NCBI GenBank assembly: GCA_934045075.1
Contig: OW203734.1
Coordinates: 6,888,516-6,952,515 of the forward strand
Source of the DNA: Yponomeuta sedellus
Taxonomy: Eukaryota > Arthropoda > Insecta > Lepidoptera > Yponomeutidae
Direction: 5' to 3'
DNA length: 64,000 bases
Positions 29,527 through 56,927 of the stretch are shown one piece after another. Each line of letters begins with the position of its first letter. Within the stretch, counting starts at the first letter, position 1. The translations under genes and the position numbers were made by a program. Below the pieces are notes generated by a model. That model was given only the letters and a program-made list of their open reading frames with translations. It searched no databases and had not been told where the DNA came from.

Positions 29527-30834
29527 TTATAGGTGGCCTAAAAACTTGCGTACTATTCTGCACGTATTCAAGATGACAGCTTTCTGTAGCTGCATATAAG
29601 TGGACGGGTGGATATATAGTTTTTTAAGATTCGCGTGTAGGGACTTCGGTACAACGCCAGTTGCCGAGATTACTATGGGCACAGTAACTACATTGCTCAC
29701 TTGCCATTGCTGAGACTGTATTTCTGCTGAGAGTTCTGCGTACTTAGCTATTTTCTCGGTGTGTACAGAAACTAAATTGTGTGTATTAGGGACTGCAATA
29801 TCAATGAGGTACACCTTTTTGCGGAGTTTATCAAGGATGGTTATATCTGGTCTATTGCAGTGAACAGTTCTATCTGTGATGATAGACCTATCCCAGTATA
29901 TTTTGAAATTGGTGTTTTCTAATATAGTAGCTGGTTTATATTTGTAGTAGGCTACTTTTTCCTTTATCAGTTTGCACTCAAAGGCTACGATCTGATGTAT
30001 GATGGAAGCTACTTGGTCGTGTCGATGCTTGTAGTCAGTTTGCGCTATAGATAGACATGCACTGATTATGTGTTGGATTGTTTCGGTGTTCTTGTGACAT
30101 AGTCTACACATATCAGTAGGCAAGTTGGGCATATGTAAGATGTGCTTCTGATAATTGCGAGTGCATATGACTTGATCCTGTATAGCGAGCATGAACGCTT
30201 CAGTCTCAGGGAATAATTCACCACGTTGCAGCCAGGCGTTCGACGCAGTTTTGTCGACATGAGGCTGTTGCAGATCGTGACGATGCCTTCCGTGAAGAGA
30301 CTTCTGCTCCCAAGCTGTTATTTTATCTGTTTCTAACGTTTGTGTTTCATTTCGTTGTGTATCTTTAGAATGTAAATTTAGTGGCGTGTATCGGGTGTCT
30401 GCATGCGACACTGTCTCGTGCATTGGCGATTCCTGTGATTTTAAGTGAAAAAAGTTCTTAAGTGTTGTGATCTGTCTGTTATGTAGATTTTGGATGTCAA
30501 TAAGGCCTCTGCCTCCCTCTTTACGAGGCAGTGTAAGCCGTTGGATGCAAGATCTTGGATGATGTTTACGCTTTTTGGTCATGCTTGTGTTAATATTTCT
30601 TTGCAGTTTTGTAAGATCCGTTTTTGTCCAGTGTACGACTCCAAAAGAATATGTGAGAACCGGTATAGCATACGTGTTTATTGCTTTAATTGTGTTACGT
30701 GAGTTTAGTTGTGTTCTGAGAATTTGGTTCAGTCGACGTGTAAATTCCTTTGTCAAGCCCTGTTTAATTTGTTTTTGCTGTATATGTGTGGACTGGTGAA
30801 ATCCTAGGTATTTGTATGTTTCGCCTTGATCCAA
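29527..30834 (-). pseudogene. R4/Dong LINE: thumb, zinc knuckle and restriction-like endonuclease
   Basis: 435 open residues. KYLGFHQSTHIQQKQIKQGL and VLTYSFGVVHWT belong to the end of reverse transcriptase. CRLCHKNTETIQHIISAC is the CCHC-type knuckle before the endonuclease. RPDI, the downstream LIDIAVPN and KYAELSAEI are the PD-(D/E)xK-like catalytic core. Separated from the upstream part by a frameshift and a stop. Confidence 0.8.
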
Positions 30835-30878
30835 AGCCTCTACCTGTTCGCCACTTTCAAGGATATAGGCATTCTTTT

Positions 30879-33759
30879 CTATTTGGCCTCCTTTGGCGGA
30901 AAGTGTTTACATTTGTCTATGCCGAACTGCATTTTAATGTCTTGCGAGAACTTTTCAGTGGCATGTGCAAGTTCTTGAAGACCCTTGTTACTATCACTAT
31001 ATAATTTTATATCATCCATATATAACAAATGCGATAGCTTAATATTTTGTGACTGCGCTTTTATTGGAAATCCATTTTGTAGAGAATTTAAATGGCGTGA
31101 AAGAGGGTTGAGAGCCAAGCAGAACCAGAGTGGGCTAAGCGCATCACCTTGAAAGATGCCACGTCGAATTTGTATGAATGGTGTTACTATTGCTGTGTGG
31201 CTGTTTCTTAGGTTTAGTTGAGTTTTCCAGTTCTGCATGGTGTTTTGCAAGAATTTAATTATTGTTGGGTGTACTTTGTAATGTTTCAAGATATGTTGAA
31301 GCCAGTTATGTGGAACGGAGTCAAACGCTTTGCCATAATCTACATACATTATATTGATATCTCTCTTCTTTTTGATTGCTTGTTGGAGAGCAATAGAGTC
31401 AATAATCAGTTGCTCTTTGCATCCTTGGCTGTTTTTACGAGCCCTTTTTGTTCCTCAGCTAAAATGTAATTTTTCTCAATATGTGTGTTTATGAGTTCGC
31501 TGATGCAACCAGTAATAATTTTATAGATCGTTTGTAAGCATGTTATAGGCCTATAATTTGCTGGGTTCTCGGTGTCAGCATCTTTTGGTAGCATGTAGGT
31601 TATACCTTGTGTTATGTAGGCTGGCAATCGATCTGGAAATTGTATGAACTCGTGTATATGGTGATATAAGATAGGATGGACTGAAGTGAATTTCTTGTAC
31701 CAGTAGTTGTGTATATGATCCGTGCCTGGTGCTTTCCAATTTTGTGTCTTTTTAATTATGGCTGCAAATGTTTCTAATGGTATACTATTAAACAGCATCG
31801 GTTCTACGTGTGCCATTTGCTCCTCATCTTGCCTTATCCATTCTGCATTTGTGTTAAATTCTTCAGGGTTCTCCCATATCTCAGCCCAAAATTTGTGTAA
31901 AGTATCTTTTGCAGGTGTGTTAGTGGTAATATTACTGTGTTTGTTTGAAAGTGTTCGGTAGAATTGTTTCTCCGCATTGTTAAACAGGTTGTTTTGTTTT
32001 TTTCTATCAGTGCATTTTTTATATCGCGCTAGCCTGCTGGTTACTGCATTTAATTTTTGTTTCAGAGTATCCAAAAAATGTGATTCTTCAGTGTTCGGCT
32101 CTTCATGTCGCGTATGTATATTATATCTGCGTTTTATTTCTTGAACAATTGCTTCCATTCTACTACTTGTGTTACCCATCATATAGTGCGTCAATCTCCC
32201 TATGTCTCTACGATATGACTTAATTCTGTTCTCTAATCTTCTCTGCCACGTTGGAACTCTCTCTCTCTGGCATCGTTCTAGAGTTTCTGTCCTGATTTTT
32301 GCGCCATTTCTGATGGCAGCTGTATAAGCAGCGGTATAAGCAGCGGTATAGATTATCGTTTGAGTGGTGGTGAAATCTTGCTCAATAGAATTATGACTAG
32401 GAAGTATCTCAGAATTAATAAAGTCGACGATCGCAGCAAATTTTTTGGAGCATTTTTGTTTAGGTATGTATGGTCTTTGTGTGGGGTCAGTGTCTTTAAA
32501 TTTTTGCAATGACAACAAAAATGTCTCCAAGATACCATTCGTGATATCCGTGTTTAATGTCGGGTGCACCACTACATTGCTTGGTGTTAATGTAGAGTAA
32601 TCTTGTGTCGTTGTATTTGTCATATTAAAGTAGTCCGTGGTATTTTGTTCTAAAATTTCTTCTTCTCCCTCACGTAAGCTTTGTATTGTACTTTGTGTAT
32701 GCCAATGCAGAGCTCTCTCTACCTCTTGCTTTATATTTTGTAGTTTAGCGTCTGTCAAAAGTTTGTTACTTGTAATGCTTCTTCTTTGGTCTGCTAAATG
32801 TTGCTCGGATAGATGAGAAAGGTGAGGGAATTGATCCACAAATGCAGTGTGTATTTTTGTTCGGGACATGGTTTGGTCTGTTTCAAGTTTGGTCACTGTG
32901 TAGTAAATTTTTATGAGGGCTTCATTTAACTCCTCTGACCAACTCATTTTTGTTCTCTGTGTAGATTTGGTTGAGTTGATTCTCTGTGATTGCGTATGGT
33001 CATTTAGAGTACTTTGTGAGTTGCCCAGATTTGAGGCAACTTCTAATCTAATTTCGTCGAGTACACCTTGGTGCAACAATTTATTACGCTCTATCGCTCG
33101 TTTTTGGTCTCCTAGCCTTTGGCGAGACACTTTAACGTTTGGCTGTTCTAGTAGGAATAGGCGTTCTAACTCCGGTAAGTATGATTTGGTATTCTGTTCT
33201 AGCGAAGAAGCAATTAAATAAGCACGCCATACGGATCTGTTCAAATTGTCAGTCCATTTACGTCTCGTGCGTTTACCGCCAGCAGTGGGTACGAGGTTTT
33301 CGGCGCTTGCCTCTCGCACAACATTTGCAGGCGGGTCAGTCGATGGTGAAGATGGGGCTGAGCTTGGCGAAGTTGGTCTTGAAAAGCTGTGGCGAGTTGA
33401 CTCACTTTCGTAGTAAGACTTTGTGGCGAAGCTGGGGATGAGTCCCTTACTGCGTCTGTTGGCCCATCGGTAGCAAGTTTGCCTATGCTTAGTGTCTCGC
33501 TTCTAGTATTGGCTCCAGTTGCACCCTCTTGGCGACCTCTTAGACGAGGTCGAAGTAAGTATCTCGGTTGAGATTGCGGTCCTTTGCTCCCCCCAGAGTA
33601 CGAGGAGCAGCCCGAGCTAAGCTCGGAGAGGGATTCTCCAGCGTGGCTGGTACCCTCCTGGGGTATTAACTCTTTAGGTCCCGCGTTCATCTTTGTTGTG
33701 GTTTGGTTTGGAGACCTTAGTTTGGGAAGGGTTACTCTGGCTAGATGGTAGAGGGCCAT
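30879..33759 (-). pseudogene. R4/Dong LINE: N-terminal and reverse transcriptase parts
   Basis: Three overlapping frames (33759-33241, 33319-31406 and 31349-30879) cover one former ORF. The catalytic YMDD and the D of DYGKAFDS are both present, but in a frame separated from the N-terminal 637-residue part. A leading Met with RVTLPKLRSPNQTTTK opens the first frame. Confidence 0.75.
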
Positions 33760-33865
33760 TTTTTTTTCTTCCGTAGACAGGTATTACGTCTGGTTGTTGA
33801 GACTAGTTTTAGTTCCTCCTTCCCGTAAGCCCCCCCACCACGGCAAGGTGGTCCCCTTGGGGGGG

Positions 33866-33891
33866 TATTATTATTATTATTATTATTATTA
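33866..33891. repeat. (TAA)n tract between two LINEs
   Basis: Lies exactly between the R4/Dong 5' end and the AATAAAG-containing 3' end of the Jockey/CR1-type element. It serves as the latter's tail and the former's target. Confidence 0.8.
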
Positions 33892-35228
33892 ATACTTTAT
33901 TGCACCATAAATTGTACTATGCGGCGAACTTAATGCCATAAGCATTTTCTACCAGTAAACCGCAGGAGGTATTACGAAAACTTGGCAGGCGTGCAAAAAA
34001 AAAAAGGAAAAAGAAAACCTTACACATTAATTATACACTTACACATATAATACACTAAACATATATATTAAAATAATAGTATATAAATATATATACTATT
34101 ATATAAATATATATACTATTATTTTAATATATATGTTTAAGGAATGGCTAAGTGGTTTGGGGTAGCACTTCTCGAGGAAGTGTTCCCGGGCAAGAGCTTT
34201 GAAGGAATTTGGAGATGGGGCTTTACGGATATTATCAGGGAGAGCGTTCCAGAGACGGACGTCTGAGACGCAGAAAGAGCTAGAGATGAAACCAGTATGG
34301 TGAGTGGGTGTATAAAGAAGAAGATTTTGGGAGGAACGGAGTTCTCTACTGTGTGCAAGATAAAAAAGCAAATTGAGACTTAAGATATTGAGGAGTGTTG
34401 GGGTCTTTAAGGATAGAGTAGAGAGTGCAGAGAATTTGAAGGTTTCTACGATCTCGAATAGGAAGCCACTTCAACCTGGCGCGGAAATCAGACACATGGT
34501 CGTATTTCCGCAAAGCAAAAATAAAGCGGATGCAGGTGTTCTGCAGACGATTGAGTTTGTTCAGGAATTCCTGCGAGAGATCGAAATAGCAGATATCGGC
34601 GTAGTCTATCATGGGTAGGAGAAGGGAATTCACGAGAGTAATTTTGGTATTAATAGGAAGAAAGTTCTTTAAACGAAGTAAAGAATGGAGCGAGGCATAG
34701 AATTTCTGGGATACTGCCTTCACCTGAGCATCCCAGCAAAGTTTCCGGTCGATGACGAGGCCGAGATCAGTGACCGTTTCTGAAAAGGCTATTAGGCAAC
34801 CATTCAACTTCAAGGAGGGGAGCGAGACAGAGTCTATCTTCGCAAGCTGCTTCGAGCTGCTAATGATGATCGCCTGGCATTTAGAAGGGTTGACAGCGAT
34901 GCCAAAATGCTGAGACCACCTCTGAATCCGACATAGATCCTCATTGAGACTCGAAACAGCTTGACTAAGATCTTCAGTACTGGATAGTCTATAAAGTTGG
35001 AGGTCATCTGCGTATAGATGGTAGAGGCAAGAAAGATTGGGGGTGACTAAATTGATAAACAATGAAAATAAAATTGGAGAAAGAATGCCGCCTTGGGGAA
35101 CGCCAGCATTAGACTCAATCCAGTCAGACTGGACCTGGCCGGATCGAACCGCCTGCCGGCGCCCCCGAAGATAGGAGCAGAACCATTGCATGGCAGTGAA
35201 CGAAACGTTGAGCCTACCAAGGGTGGCT
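33892..35228 (-). mobile_element. Jockey/CR1-type LINE, 5'-truncated
   Basis: The minus strand encodes the reverse transcriptase C-terminal half: GVPQGGILSPILFSLFINL, YADDLQLY, then LNRLQNTCIRFIFALRKYDH and RLKWLPIRDRRNL. After a frameshift near 34370 it continues with VRLWNALPDNIRKAPS and the stop near 34099. The 3' UTR contains an AT palindrome (34058-34137) and ends with GTGCAATAAAG and (TAA)n. Upstream of 35228 an in-frame stop and unrelated sequence mark the 5' truncation. Confidence 0.78.
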
Positions 35229-35660
35229 AGAAGGAGGTCGTGAATTTACTGTGTGGATAACTTCGAAGAGACTCCTAACCAGCATTGAATTCTAAGCGAC
35301 TGCCTCAATATGCATGAAGTATAAAACATCTGCAGTAAGATCTTGTGTCTGTTTTTCTTAGGACAGTTGGTGCGGTTAAATTAAAACAATTTAACCGCAT
35401 ATCAAAGCAAAAGTGAAAAACATTTTGTAACACAATAAACATAACACCAAAATAAAACAAGAATATGAAGATAAAAAAATATTGGAAATACTATAGTGCG
35501 AACCAACTCACCAGTTTGTATATTTTTATTTCTTCAAATAATTCAGTAGTTAATTTATGTAGGTGGGCGTTAACAAGTTTCAGTAATACAACTTTCAGAA
35601 CAAAATTAACAGTTTATTGCCTCTTCACATCAACTCACGTCACCTCAGAACCTATTTTCC

Positions 35661-35766
35661 TCACTTCTTCAAACAGCCCAGTAGTTCTACCATGTCCTGC
35701 TTGGAGCCCAGATAGCAAGGGGCTCGCTGTAAGATGGAGGTTGGCTGCATGTCCAAGATAGACCCA
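35661..35766 (-). pseudogene. Second, partial copy of the FBPase terminal exon
   Basis: On the minus strand it reads GSILDMQPTSILQRAPCYLG, then SKQDMVELLGCLKK and TGA, matching the last 34 codons of the true exon at 35862-36041 with a handful of changes and no frameshift. The 5' half of the exon (LRLLYECNPM) and any acceptor are missing. Part of the 3' UTR was copied too ('taacagttta'). Confidence 0.8.
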
Positions 35767-35799
35767 TGGTTAAAGTACAGTTAAAATAAAAATCTAAAT

Positions 35800-35805
35800 T
35801 TTATT
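35800..35805 (-). terminator. FBPase poly(A) signal
   Basis: AATAAA on the minus strand, 57 bp after the FBPase stop. It lies between the real terminal exon and its partial duplicate. Confidence 0.6.
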
Positions 35806-35861
35806 AAGAACGTAACAGTTTAATGCATCAGTCTTCAACAACTCGAGATCTCTCGTAAAGC

Positions 35862-51728
<15,867 letters not shown>

Positions 51729-51835
51729 TTTCCCGCCAGAAGAAAAACAAAAACAAAATGGCCGACGTGAAAAACGTCGCGCTTCGACCACGGCAGCCGT
51801 AAAACTGCCGGCCGGCCGGTGACTAACTATATGAC
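51729..51835 (-). promoter_or_regulatory. FBPase 5' UTR and promoter region
   Basis: GC-rich stretch upstream of the start ('gccggccggccggtgac' on plus), with a weak ATATAG about 100 bp upstream. The transcription start is not determinable. Confidence 0.35.
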
Positions 51836-53044
51836 TATTGTTGTGCCGCTGTTAAAATACGGTCGAAATAAAAAGTAGTTTTTACTGATAGCGGGTGTTA
51901 CATCAGCCGTGTTTTTGTATCCGGCCGATTGTGTGCTGTGCTGTGACCTGTGTGATGTAACGGAGTTGTTTACTTCGGCAATTTTGGTGAGAATTCCATT
52001 AGACGTTGTCATTTGGGATTCTTACTTGGAATATTATTATATTCCTACCCACGGATGTACAAATTCCTACCGTAGGTAGGTACTCGTTCTAATAATTCGC
52101 TTAAATTACCTTTGCCGTGCCACGTAAAACTTTTAGGAGTACCTAATGCCCGAAAATTAACTTCAACAAATGAGTTTGACTATGCCTGGATTTCTTTCGG
52201 CTCTGTTAGGCGGATTCTTCGGTCTTTAGTTAAATTAACAAATAATTTTTCTCTTCCATCGCAAACTCATCCCGACCACTGTGCGGTTTTGTTCAAGTTC
52301 TCTGTCAGGTCTTCCTAAGGTTAACGAAATTATTTAGTCTTTTCATTAACGGCTACATCCGATCAACGGCAATTAATGAAATTACCTACCTGCATCTTAG
52401 TCTTTGGACTGATGTTATCACAGATTCATGGAGCGAGATTCTTATTGAGGGTGTAAAGATCAATGGGAAAGGTGGGATTGTACAAGTGATTGCACATTAA
52501 CAACTATAATAATATGATACATTCTGTAACTGACATAAACTTAACTGCAGGTTTGCTAAAGGTCATTCGAACAGTGGCGTAGTATTCGCAGTATTTCTGT
52601 GTACAATAAAAAATATTCTATATATCTATCTATTCGGGTCATCTATCTGGCCAGAATGGGTGGGACCACGAGTCAGAAATCCTCCTAAATGGTTGTTGAG
52701 ACTGATGTTGGCTGACCACACTATGGTATGCTCGTGAACTAGCGCTGTTGGTGTATCTGCATCAGCAGTTCTTTATGTTTTCCCCACTTTTGTAAGACTT
52801 TTAACTAATGCTTTGGCATTTAAAGTTATTAGTGGCAATCATGAAATCTTATTGATGTATTTGGCTTAAGATGACCTGAGAAAAGATGGTCAGAGTGGAG
52901 TTATTTTTTCTACTGCTTTTTTCTCTACTAACAATACAGCCCGAAGGCAGTGAATTAATGAAATGAAAAAAATGAAATTAATATGTTTATTGAGCAGAAT
53001 AAAACATTGCATTTTACATTGTACATTGACATTCAGCTAACATA
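51836..53044. other. FBPase-PHYHD1 intergenic, left part
   Basis: No supported gene or recognised repeat. A 3'-end-like 'gtgtacaataaaaa' sits near 52600 with a (TATC)n stretch after it. Confidence 0.45.
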
Positions 53045-53170
53045 TTTAGAGGCTAAAAATTCCACTCATGCCGGGACTCGTACCCGTGACCTCTGGCTAA
53101 CCGTGCCAGCGCTCTCACAATTGAGCTAATGGGCGACTCACCGGCATTAGTGAAATTTCGAACCTCTTAA
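53045..53170 (-). mobile_element. tRNA-derived SINE (family S4), left of an inverted pair
   Basis: Inverse of the S4 head ('gccgggactcg', 'gagctaatgggcgactcacc'). Facing partner at 53338-53470. Confidence 0.65.
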
Positions 53171-53337
53171 CAACACTGAATTATGTAAAATTGTCCTTAG
53201 CACTTAAAAAGAATATAATCATGTGGGTACAGCGATATAATTCCGATTTAAAAACCTAACTGCAAAGTAGGTACTCGGGGCTGCAAGTGATTCAAATTAC
53301 TTCAGCCAGATGTCGCTGCCTGTACGTAACACAGAGT

Positions 53338-53470
53338 GTTGAAAAGAGGTTCGAAATTTCACTGATGCCGGTGAGTCGCCCATTTGCTCAGTTGGGAGAG
53401 CGCTGGCATGAGGTCGCGAGTCCGAGTCCCGGCATAGGGGGAATTTTTAGCGTCTAAATAGGTTTTTTAA
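53338..53470 (+). mobile_element. tRNA-derived SINE (family S4), right of an inverted pair
   Basis: 'gtcgcccatttgctcagttg' and 'gagtccgagtcccggcat', then 'gaatttttagcgtctaaata'. Degenerate box B. Confidence 0.65.
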
Positions 53471-54012
53471 ATCATCCTTAGCATGGGTTAGTGCATTAAA
53501 AATAATATATTCAGCAAATAGAAAGTATAAATTCTTTACGTTGAAATAAATTGATTTGATTTGATAATTTGGACGCATAGAGTTACGAATGTAGATAGAG
53601 GTCCTGCAACGCGGCAATGAAAGAACAGGGTGACTCAGAATTCGGTTGACAAAGAAGGGAATGTGCCCTTCAACTATGATTTAGAAACACATGGCGCTAA
53701 TTTAGGACATATAATTCAGCTTCGACGAAAACGTCTGCAATCACGAATATGCTGTTTTTTTTTCATAATAGAAAGAACATTCTCACAAAATATTTAACTA
53801 TTTCAATCATGATTTTAATCTTCATTTTCATGTCTTCTTCTTAGTGTGGCGTTGTGGTTAAAGGATTTGTCAATCAGCATAAGGGACTCGCTGATTCTTG
53901 CCCAGGCAGCGCCAGAAGTACAGGCTCATCTTAACTTAATGAAAAGATTGAGGGGAAAATGCGTTTTGAGGAAGTTGTGACCTAAGGGTATGGTCGTATG
54001 TAGTCCGTTAGA

Positions 54013-54150
54013 AGGGGTGGCTCAGTGTGTAGAACAATGGACTCGCAAGTGAGAGACCCATATTCGATCCCCAGTGCGGGCATGTACCAATAACTTTGTT
54101 TAATTTCAAAGTTACGGACTGGACGCTGTATAAATCATCTCATTACGTAG
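54013..54150 (+). mobile_element. SINE (family S3), head and partial body
   Basis: 'ggggtggctcagtgtgtaga' and 'attcgatccccagtgcgggc', then 'catgtaccaataactttgtt'. Confidence 0.6.
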
Positions 54151-54335
54151 ATGCAGAGGCCAATGTTAGTCAGCATTGAATTTTGAATGGCGAAGACCTG
54201 TTTCGCCATTCAAAAAATGAAGACGAATATGGAGAGCTGACGGCAAATCTCCAGTGGCAAGACACAAGAAGAAGAAAGTGGGTCAAAGCACCTACGATAT
54301 TGTTGTTCCTTGCGACAAAAAAATCCATTGTCGGT

Positions 54336-54555
54336 ATTGCCTTTACCTACCTGCGCTACCATGGTAGCGCGTCTGCCTACCATGCAAGAGGTCCCGGGTT
54401 CGAATCCCGGCTGGAAACAAAAAAAAAAAGTCCAGGTCTTGGATGTTTACATGTTTGTGATGTCGTTGTTTCTGGTTCCCACGACACAGGGTATCCTAGT
54501 GTGGGGCCAGAAGCAATGTATGTGCCTGTATGTAAATGTTATGTTATGTTACCTA
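54336..54555 (+). mobile_element. tRNA-derived SINE (family S2), full
   Basis: Box A-like 'ggtagcgcgtctgcctacca', box B 'cgggttcgaatcccgg', an A-run, then 'ggtcttggatgtttacatgt' and a 3' end at 'aatgttatgttatgtt'. Best copy of S2. Confidence 0.75.
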
Positions 54556-54767
54556 TATGAAATGCGAGTATCTGATATTTGTTTTGTACAAGTAGGTACA
54601 AACACTTATATCTGTGTTTTATTGCTTTTTTGTGTGCAGTTAAACTTTTATCTTATGTTATATTGTTTTCCTAACGGTCACGCTTTGGACGAAGATAACT
54701 AATTACTAATGGCTGCATTATCCTGCCAAATCGTGCGTTATAATTACACGACAGTTGATCAGAGGCC

Positions 54768-54945
54768 GAGTTCCATAAAACTACAATAATTGTCAAATTG
54801 TTATAATATAATACGAATTATTAATATTACAATTGAGGTAGGTACATTGCGTAGCAGAGTGTTCTTGTTAATCTGCGGGTTAATTGACTGCAATGTTCAT
54901 TGAATTGTAAAAGTAAAGCATCTATTGTAGTTCTATGATACAGGC
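54768..54945. mobile_element. MITE with CATA(A)AACTACAAT termini
   Basis: 'ttccataaaactacaat' and 'attgtagttctatga' bound about 175 bp. Same family as 27281-27443 and 56296-56436. Confidence 0.5.
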
Positions 54946-56295
54946 CTCTTTTATTTTATTCTTAATCAACATGAAACCATGCCATAATATGACAATCCAC
55001 ATCTTAATTGAAGGCTACAAACTACTTATCGAATAGATTCTTCTTATGGCTGATAAGAAAGTCACCCTGTGACTGCATTCAAGTTTTCTCAGTGACCTTA
55101 GACCATTGATTCGATGCTTAGACGAAACAACCTGATAAGCGGTAAGTAAACATAGCAGCTAGCAGTGTTCTCTTCCGCGCAGCGCGCACTGTCACCTGTC
55201 ACGCAGACCGTCGGCAAAGTAGAAAAACCGAATAATGCTACATATTATTCGGCTTTTATCTGCATTGTAGACACGGATATATTCCTCTTGGTCAGCCACG
55301 TTCAGATTTCTTAGGTGTTCATTTTACTTGTCTGGAACTTGTGTGCACGGAGGATTGATTTTTATAACAGGTTTTAGACATTTCGAAACTCGTGTTTCAA
55401 AACATTTTATTTTAAACATGTCAACCCTGTGGACGTCTTGCACCAACTAGAAAAAGTATGTAGGGGAATTTGTGAAGCAAATTGGCCCCCAGCGAAAGAT
55501 GTAGGCGATGTATGAATCTGTATGAATGCTGCTGCTGTGATCCGGGGCTCCGGTGATGGATCTGAGGTGCTGGTGATGTAGGTGCGCTGGCTATAAGGGG
55601 ATTCTATTGAATTTTATATCCGGGATGATTTTTATATTCGGAGCAACGGTTTAGCGCGCTTCACGGTCGGCCATAGAGAAGTTTTTTTTTAGCAGCAGTT
55701 AGTTGTACTGGAAACCGGAACAGGCACGACGGTATCACAAGTACCTACAAATAAAGACACTGCGGTGCTGCGTAGCTGCTGTCCCGATGCGATAGAGGGA
55801 AAGAGACAGAGGATTGTGTCACAAAATTCTTTTTTTAAATAAGTATCTATGAACTGTCAGATGTTTATTATATCTAGACAAAAGAAGGAAGTAAGTTAAG
55901 AGGCAAAAAGGTGGGTTATCATCATCATCGTGGGGTAGCTGGAAGAAAATACTATCTAGTATTAAGCTCGCTTTTGTACAAATTTATTTAAGTGCAATAA
56001 AGAATTTTTAATTCATTCATTTAGAAACAAGAATGTGAGTAAGAGTATTAGCATAAATAGGGGGAGCTTAATGGATCTGCCCACCCCAGAATGGTCTGAT
56101 GCCCTCCCACGATGTTGGACACGCGTATTAGAGAGAGAGGAGACGAAAGGAGAGAGTTCTAATCACATCATCAGTCCTCATATTCCGTAACTGTCCACTA
56201 TAACTATTGGGTAATCAAGTTATTTCCATTTTGAACTAAAAATAAATGTTCGGGTTAAGAAGAGTCCATAAAGCGTACCTTTATAACTTACGTAT
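54946..56295. other. FBPase-PHYHD1 intergenic, right part
   Basis: No gene seen. A small hairpin ('ccgaataat' / 'attattcgg') lies near 55227-55251. A retroelement-like 3' end ('agtgcaataaagaattttta') is near 55991. Confidence 0.45.
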
Positions 56296-56436
56296 TACAT
56301 AGCACTTCAGGGCCCCGTTTCATAGAATTACAATAATTCTGGTTCACTATGGCAATTCGATGTACAAGATACTTAGGCTATGTACGTCCAATTGTCATAA
56401 TCGTACACTAATTATAGTTTTGAGAAACCCGGACCA
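56296..56436. mobile_element. MITE with CATAGAATTACAAT termini
   Basis: 'catagaattacaataa' and 'attatagttttgagaaac' delimit about 140 bp. Third member of the family at 27281 and 54768. Confidence 0.45.
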
Positions 56437-56675
56437 GGGATGCGGTCAAGTTAGTCCTCCACTGAATGGAGTGTCTGATTTCGCCTACTCCGAACTGTCA
56501 GATTACTACATTTACACTTTGGAGTTGTCTAAATGCTTAATCTGATAGAGTGGAAAGTTATGTAATACAAAGTTGGATCCACGTCCACTTTCGTCCATTT
56601 TTAAGAAAGGTACCTAAAGAAAAAAAAATACAGTTTTACTAAACATTTTACTCCCAAAGTATTTTCATCCCAGCT

Positions 56676-56927
56676 TCAATGCAGAAACCTCTCGGCCATG
56701 GTGGCCTTCCTGTGGTCATTGCAGCCCCTAAGCACCCATCCCTGTCCGGGGCTCTTGTGCACGTCTTCCACGGGCTCGTCGTCCGCCGCCATCAGCTGCG
56801 CCAGGAACATGCGCCGCGGCCGGCTGGACAGGTTCTCGTAGCTGCCGTGGATGAGGAGGTAGGAAAAGACCACCACGTCGCCGCGCTTCGCGTTCACCGG
56901 CGTCGCTTTGGAGATCGGGAACTTTGT
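56676..56927 (-). CDS. PHYHD1: PHYHD1-like exon 4 (terminal)
   Basis: Acceptor CGGCAG. Encodes TKFPISKATPVNAKRGDVVV, then FSYLLIHGSYENLSSRPRRM and KATMAERFLH with TGA. Confidence 0.94.
   Translation of the reverse strand, partial: TKFPISKATPVNAKRGDVVVFSYLLIHGSYENLSSRPRRMFLAQLMAADDEPVEDVHKSPGQGWVLRGCNDHRKATMAERFLH

Larger units (their letters stand above)
29457..33865 (-). mobile_element. R4/Dong-type non-LTR retrotransposon (decayed)
   Basis: About 4.4 kb flanked on both sides by (TAA)n, the target favoured by Dong-type elements. Minus strand, in order: a 5' leader with 'accttgccgtggtgggggg'; an N-terminal part with two similar Myb-like blocks (RRKWTDNLNRSVWRAY and MSWSEELNEALIKIYY); reverse transcriptase motifs ANYRPITCLQTIYKI, DYGKAFDSVPH, RRGIFQGDALSP and YMDD; and a C-terminal restriction-like endonuclease with CRLCHKNTETIQHIISAC and RPDITILDK...LIDIAVPN. 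The pieces lie in three phases (33759-33241, 33319-31406, 31349-30879, 30834-29527), so the copy has at least three frameshifts and cannot be active as is. The clade assignment rests on the endonuclease type, the YMDD context and the TAA flanks. Confidence 0.82.

Noticed and set aside
51729..51791. FBPase start at the upstream in-frame ATG (51791)
   Set aside because: The added 21 residues are Arg/Cys/Phe-rich and unlike family N-termini; the ATG at 51728 gives the usual 337-residue length.
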